This document shows, one piece after another, positions 3,960 through 6,047 of a stretch of DNA of 6,047 nt. The stretch covers positions 1-6,047 of the forward strand of contig JAIMBU010000199.1 in assembly GCA_023511325.1 (NCBI GenBank), read 5' to 3'. How positions within the stretch are numbered: position 1 is the first letter of the stretch; each line of letters begins with the position of its first letter. A program made the translations under genes and the position numbers. This stretch comes from Gorillibacterium sp. Its GTDB lineage: Bacteria; Bacillota; Bacilli; Paenibacillales; NBRC-103111. The notes below the pieces were generated by a model. That model searched no databases and was not told the DNA's origin. It saw only the letters and a program-made list of their open reading frames with translations.

Positions 3960-6047
3960 CGGAATACATGCTGTCCACTACCAAGAGGTGAAGGGACCCT
4001 CCGGTGATCCACTTGGACAGTGTTCCACCGGGCGTATGCACATCGGCTACAAGCAGCTGCGCGATGTAGTCCTTGTTGTCCGGGAACCACAAGGGGATGT
4101 ACTGCTTCCGATAGTGGAAGGGGGATGCGGGATTTTCCTGGAAAACAAAATGACCATCCGCTTTGACTAAAGGGATGGCGGTTTCGTAACGGTATTCCGG
4201 TAGATAGACTTCCGCCGTCTGCGGGACCGTAATCAGCTCCGGTCGGTCATAGTCGGTGTTAACGGTGGCCGTGACACGGATGGAATAGCCGTAGCCCGAT
4301 TTCAGGTAGCCTTCAGCCTTGGTATCATAGTCCAAGCTGGCGCTTACCTGCAGCTCGGCGTAGAACTGCCGCCATATGAATTGTCCGTGTTCATATCGCT
4401 GCTCCCACCATGTCACTTTGGGCTGTTCATTTCTTTTCGGCGGGTCGGGCAGCGCCCGGCTTTCCTCCGGTTTTTCATAGGTCACATTCTGAATCACGGC
4501 CTTTTGCGTATAGGTATTGTTGTCGGTGGTGGTTTCATTGCTTAACGTCCGGTCCGGATTGATGATGGCAAGTAGGGTGATGTTTTTATCCGCTTGTACG
4601 TTAGGTGTGTCCCAACGGAGGGATACGACATTCCAGGTGTCCTTTTCCATGACGATCGCGTCGATGCGCTTTGATAAAGCCAGCTCCGGGATTTGGAACC
4701 ATACGGTCACGTTTTGGCCCGGTGTAAAGTCGAGGCTTCCCCGGTTGGAAACTTTGATGGTGGTGACAACCGACTGGTTCTCTTTGTATTTATCCGGCGT
4801 GATTCGCTGTACATCCAGATCATAGGGTCGTTCCAGTACCATGATTTCCGCCGAAACTTGGTTGTTGCTTGGATTCGTATCGCTGTATCCTGCGGGTGGT
4901 GACACCTGTGCCGAAATCTTAATCGGGACGCCTTTTCCTCCTGCTGTGCTGGTCACAAGGAAGGCTTTCTTTTCATATTTCTCGAAATGGGCGGTAGCAG
5001 GAACGACAGGAACCACCTTGCCGTTGATGGTTACATTCAGTCCCACATCAGAAAGGGAGCTGTCTGTGCTATTGGCAAAATAGACGGTAAAGCTGTATGG
5101 CTCACGCTCGTAGACCGTGGGTGGCAATGACAGGTTTACCCACACATCGCACAAGTTTTGAATCGGCTGCGGTGAGTTGCCGGGATGGTCCAGGTTGTCG
5201 GGCGGAGTGGGGTCATCCGGCTTATCCGGCGGGTTATCCGGGTGATCGGCTGGTCGTTTGACCACGGTAATGCTGGAAACGGCCGTGTTGTTGAGCGGGT
5301 TTTCATCCAGAAAACCCACCGGGGCTTCTACGTTGGCCCGGAGATGATACACCTCACCTGCACTCCCGGCAATGCCTGTGACGGTAAAAATTTTGGTTTC
5401 CTGCGGCTGAAAGCTGACCGTTTTGGGGATTTGCGACAAGGTGTTTTCGTTGCTTTTTCCCTGCAAGGGAACAGCTTTCAGTTCCACATCCGAATGATTG
5501 GTAAAGCTTATGGTCAAGCTGTAAGCCTCCTGCTCGTAGACCGTGGAGGGGGCAAGGATGCTTGCCGACAGGTCACAGGGTTCCGGTAATTCGGGCGGTT
5601 GATCCGGGGGATTGCCGGGATTGCCGGGATTGCTCGGATTGGCCGGTTGGACAGGGTTATCCGGCGTGATCGGCTGGTCGGTCGTTGGTTCTGGTGTAGG
5701 GTCGATGATTTTGATAACCGCTGTGGCTATGTTGTTGGCAAGATTTCCGTCAATAAAGCCCTCCGGCACACCGATGTTTGCCCACAGATGGATTTCATCG
5801 GTAGAGGTTTTAGCGGAGCGTTCGATAACATAGGTTTTGCTTGTATTTGCCGGAAGGTCCTGCGTCGCAGGAATTTCTGTGATTGCAGCGCCATCTACCG
5901 TACCTTTCAGGGGTACATCATAAGCTGGGCTTTTTCCGCTGTTCATATAAATCACGGTAAAGGAATAATCCGCACCCCGATTCACCGTGGCAGGGGCACG
6001 GATGGCAACCGACAGATCGTTTCCGGCCTGGGCCTTGAATTTGAAAT
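3937..6047 (-). CDS. Large repeat-containing surface protein (CARDB-like), 5' end outside window
   Basis: The frame is open from the right edge to a TGA at 3937-3939, giving 702 visible residues; the true start and any signal peptide lie beyond 6047. Three homologous units of about 105 residues begin near visible residues 10, 157 and 299. Each has a D-L/V-x-V/A start, a central Y-S-F/L-T strand, and a closing motif of the form G-F/Y-x-D-x-N-x-x-N-N. Units 2 and 3 begin with Cys-Asp. Pro/Asp/Asn-rich linkers separate them (about 116-156 and 266-298). A fourth, divergent unit (about 408-520) looks like a CARDB adhesion-type beta domain. A final module of about 180 residues is rich in Trp and Tyr. 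I see no LPxTG motif or C-terminal membrane helix, so retention at the surface is unexplained. The prepilin peptidase that overlaps its 3' end suggests a pilus-like or adhesive surface system. The extracellular location is inferred; the repeats are directly visible. Homologous genes could be annotated as CARDB-domain or hypothetical proteins. Confidence 0.85.
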   Translation of the reverse strand, partial: FKFKAQAGNDLSVAIRAPATVNRGADYSFTVIYMNSGKSPAYDVPLKGTVDGAAITEIPATQDLPANTSKTYVIERSAKTSTDEIHLWANIGVPEGFIDGNLANNIATAVIKIIDPTPEPTTDQPITPDNPVQPANPSNPGNPGNPPDQPPELPEPCDLSASILAPSTVYEQEAYSLTISFTNHSDVELKAVPLQGKSNENTLSQIPKTVSFQPQETKIFTVTGIAGSAGEVYHLRANVEAPVGFLDENPLNNTAVSSITVVKRPADHPDNPPDKPDDPTPPDNLDHPGNSPQPIQNLCDVWVNLSLPPTVYEREPYSFTVYFANSTDSSLSDVGLNVTINGKVVPVVPATAHFEKYEKKAFLVTSTAGGKGVPIKISAQVSPPAGYSDTNPSNNQVSAEIMVLERPYDLDVQRITPDKYKENQSVVTTIKVSNRGSLDFTPGQNVTVWFQIPELALSKRIDAIVMEKDTWNVVSLRWDTPNVQADKNITLLAIINPDRTLSNETTTDNNTYTQKAVIQNVTYEKPEESRALPDPPKRNEQPKVTWWEQRYEHGQFIWRQFYAELQVSASLDYDTKAEGYLKSGYGYSIRVTATVNTDYDRPELITVPQTAEVYLPEYRYETAIPLVKADGHFVFQENPASPFHYRKQYIPLWFPDNKDYIAQLLVADVHTPGGTLSKWITGGSLHLLVVDSMYSDDVTTGN
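4486..4824 (-). other. CARDB-like domain of the surface protein
   Basis: Visible residues 408-520 begin Y-D-L-D-V and contain the pattern S-V-V-T-T-I-K-V-S-N-R-G, then a W-x-T-P element and a terminal T-D-N-N-T-Y. This order (opening strand, N-x-G turn, closing D-N-N) is what I know from CARDB cell-adhesion-related domains. It is more divergent than the three upstream units. The assignment is by eye only. Confidence 0.5.
4825..5151 (-). repeat. Beta-domain repeat unit 3 of the surface protein
   Basis: The third copy begins at Cys-Asp-Val-Trp, contains PYSFTVYFAN and ends with GYSDTNPSNN. It runs directly, without a Pro-rich linker, into the divergent CARDB-like unit at 4486-4824. Confidence 0.7.
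5251..5577 (-). repeat. Beta-domain repeat unit 2 of the surface protein
   Basis: The second copy begins at Cys-Asp-Leu-Ser and contains AYSLTISFTN and the closing motif GFLDENPLNN. At the DNA level a 15-base plus-strand stretch, GCTCGTAGACCGTGG at 5532-5546, recurs exactly in unit 3 at 5106-5120. The two copies are 426 bases apart, exactly 142 codons, which supports duplication. Confidence 0.7.
5609..5644 (-). repeat. Short 9-base tandem repeat coding a Pro-Asn-Gly linker
   Basis: On the plus strand the unit GGATTGCCG occurs twice (5609-5617, 5618-5626), followed by two degenerate copies (5627-5635, 5636-5644). Read on the minus strand it codes repeated Asn-Pro-Gly/Ser triplets in the linker between surface repeats 1 and 2. 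The unit is three codons long, so copy-number change would keep the frame and only change linker length. Confidence 0.75.
5701..6018 (-). repeat. Beta-domain repeat unit 1 of the surface protein
   Basis: This is the first visible copy of the roughly 105-residue unit, beginning at Asp-Leu-Ser-Val. It contains the strand YSFTVIYMN and ends with GFIDGNLANN followed by a short beta strand. It aligns by eye with the units starting at 5577 and 5151. The degenerate periodicity is about 142-148 codons including linkers. Confidence 0.7.

Noticed and set aside
3610..4170. 186-codon open frame on the plus strand across the prepilin peptidase and the end of the surface gene.
   Set aside because: The minus strand here codes convincing proteins (A24 motifs and the surface C-terminus). 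The plus-strand product has no recognisable features and no strong ribosome site was seen.
5578..5700. CRISPR-like or direct-repeat array.
   Set aside because: The units are only 9 bases, contiguous and in coding phase; they encode a Pro/Asn/Gly linker.

Overview
The window looks like part of an integrative conjugative element (ICE) from a Gram-positive anaerobe, probably a Clostridia-type Firmicute. The evidence is strong AGGAGG ribosome sites, GTG and TTG starts, very tight gene packing, and gene families I associate with Tn1549-like ICEs. The species cannot be named from this sequence. Every gene I can support lies on the minus strand, so the transcript reads from 6047 down to 1. I see no promoter, convincing terminator, RNA gene, CRISPR array or insertion sequence. 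The window appears to be the interior of one long operon, open at both ends.

In transcription order: (1) 6047-3937 is the 3' part of a gene for a large extracellular-type protein. It has three homologous beta-rich repeats joined by Pro/Asp/Asn-rich linkers, then a CARDB-like unit and a Trp/Tyr-rich C-terminal module. (2) 3959-3519 encodes a compact A24 prepilin peptidase with both catalytic aspartates and overlaps the previous gene. (3) 3496-3407 is a 29-codon gene for a single-pass membrane peptide, easily missed because of its size. (4-6) 3340-2732, 2718-2419 and 2406-1927 are three soluble accessory proteins of unknown function. Their genes have nearly identical stop/ribosome-site/start junctions and their C-termini share a basic tail ending in Glu-Arg. 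(7) From 1913 the frame is open to the window edge (637 codons, no stop). It encodes the N-terminal part of a giant polyvalent ICE protein with an ArdC-like N-terminal region, of the family that usually continues into helicase or methylase domains.

The most striking feature is inside gene 7. A complete tnpV gene (1087-737) is nested in the +1 frame, and the host frame stays open through it. In the overlap the host protein becomes a low-complexity hydrophilic linker, while the nested frame encodes a well-formed TnpV. This is a case of overprinting.

Functionally, genes 1-3 suggest a cell-surface or pilus-like module (adhesion or mating contact) carried by the element. Genes 4-7 look like the cytoplasmic, DNA-handling or establishment part. 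The link between the two halves is inferred from co-orientation and tight spacing.
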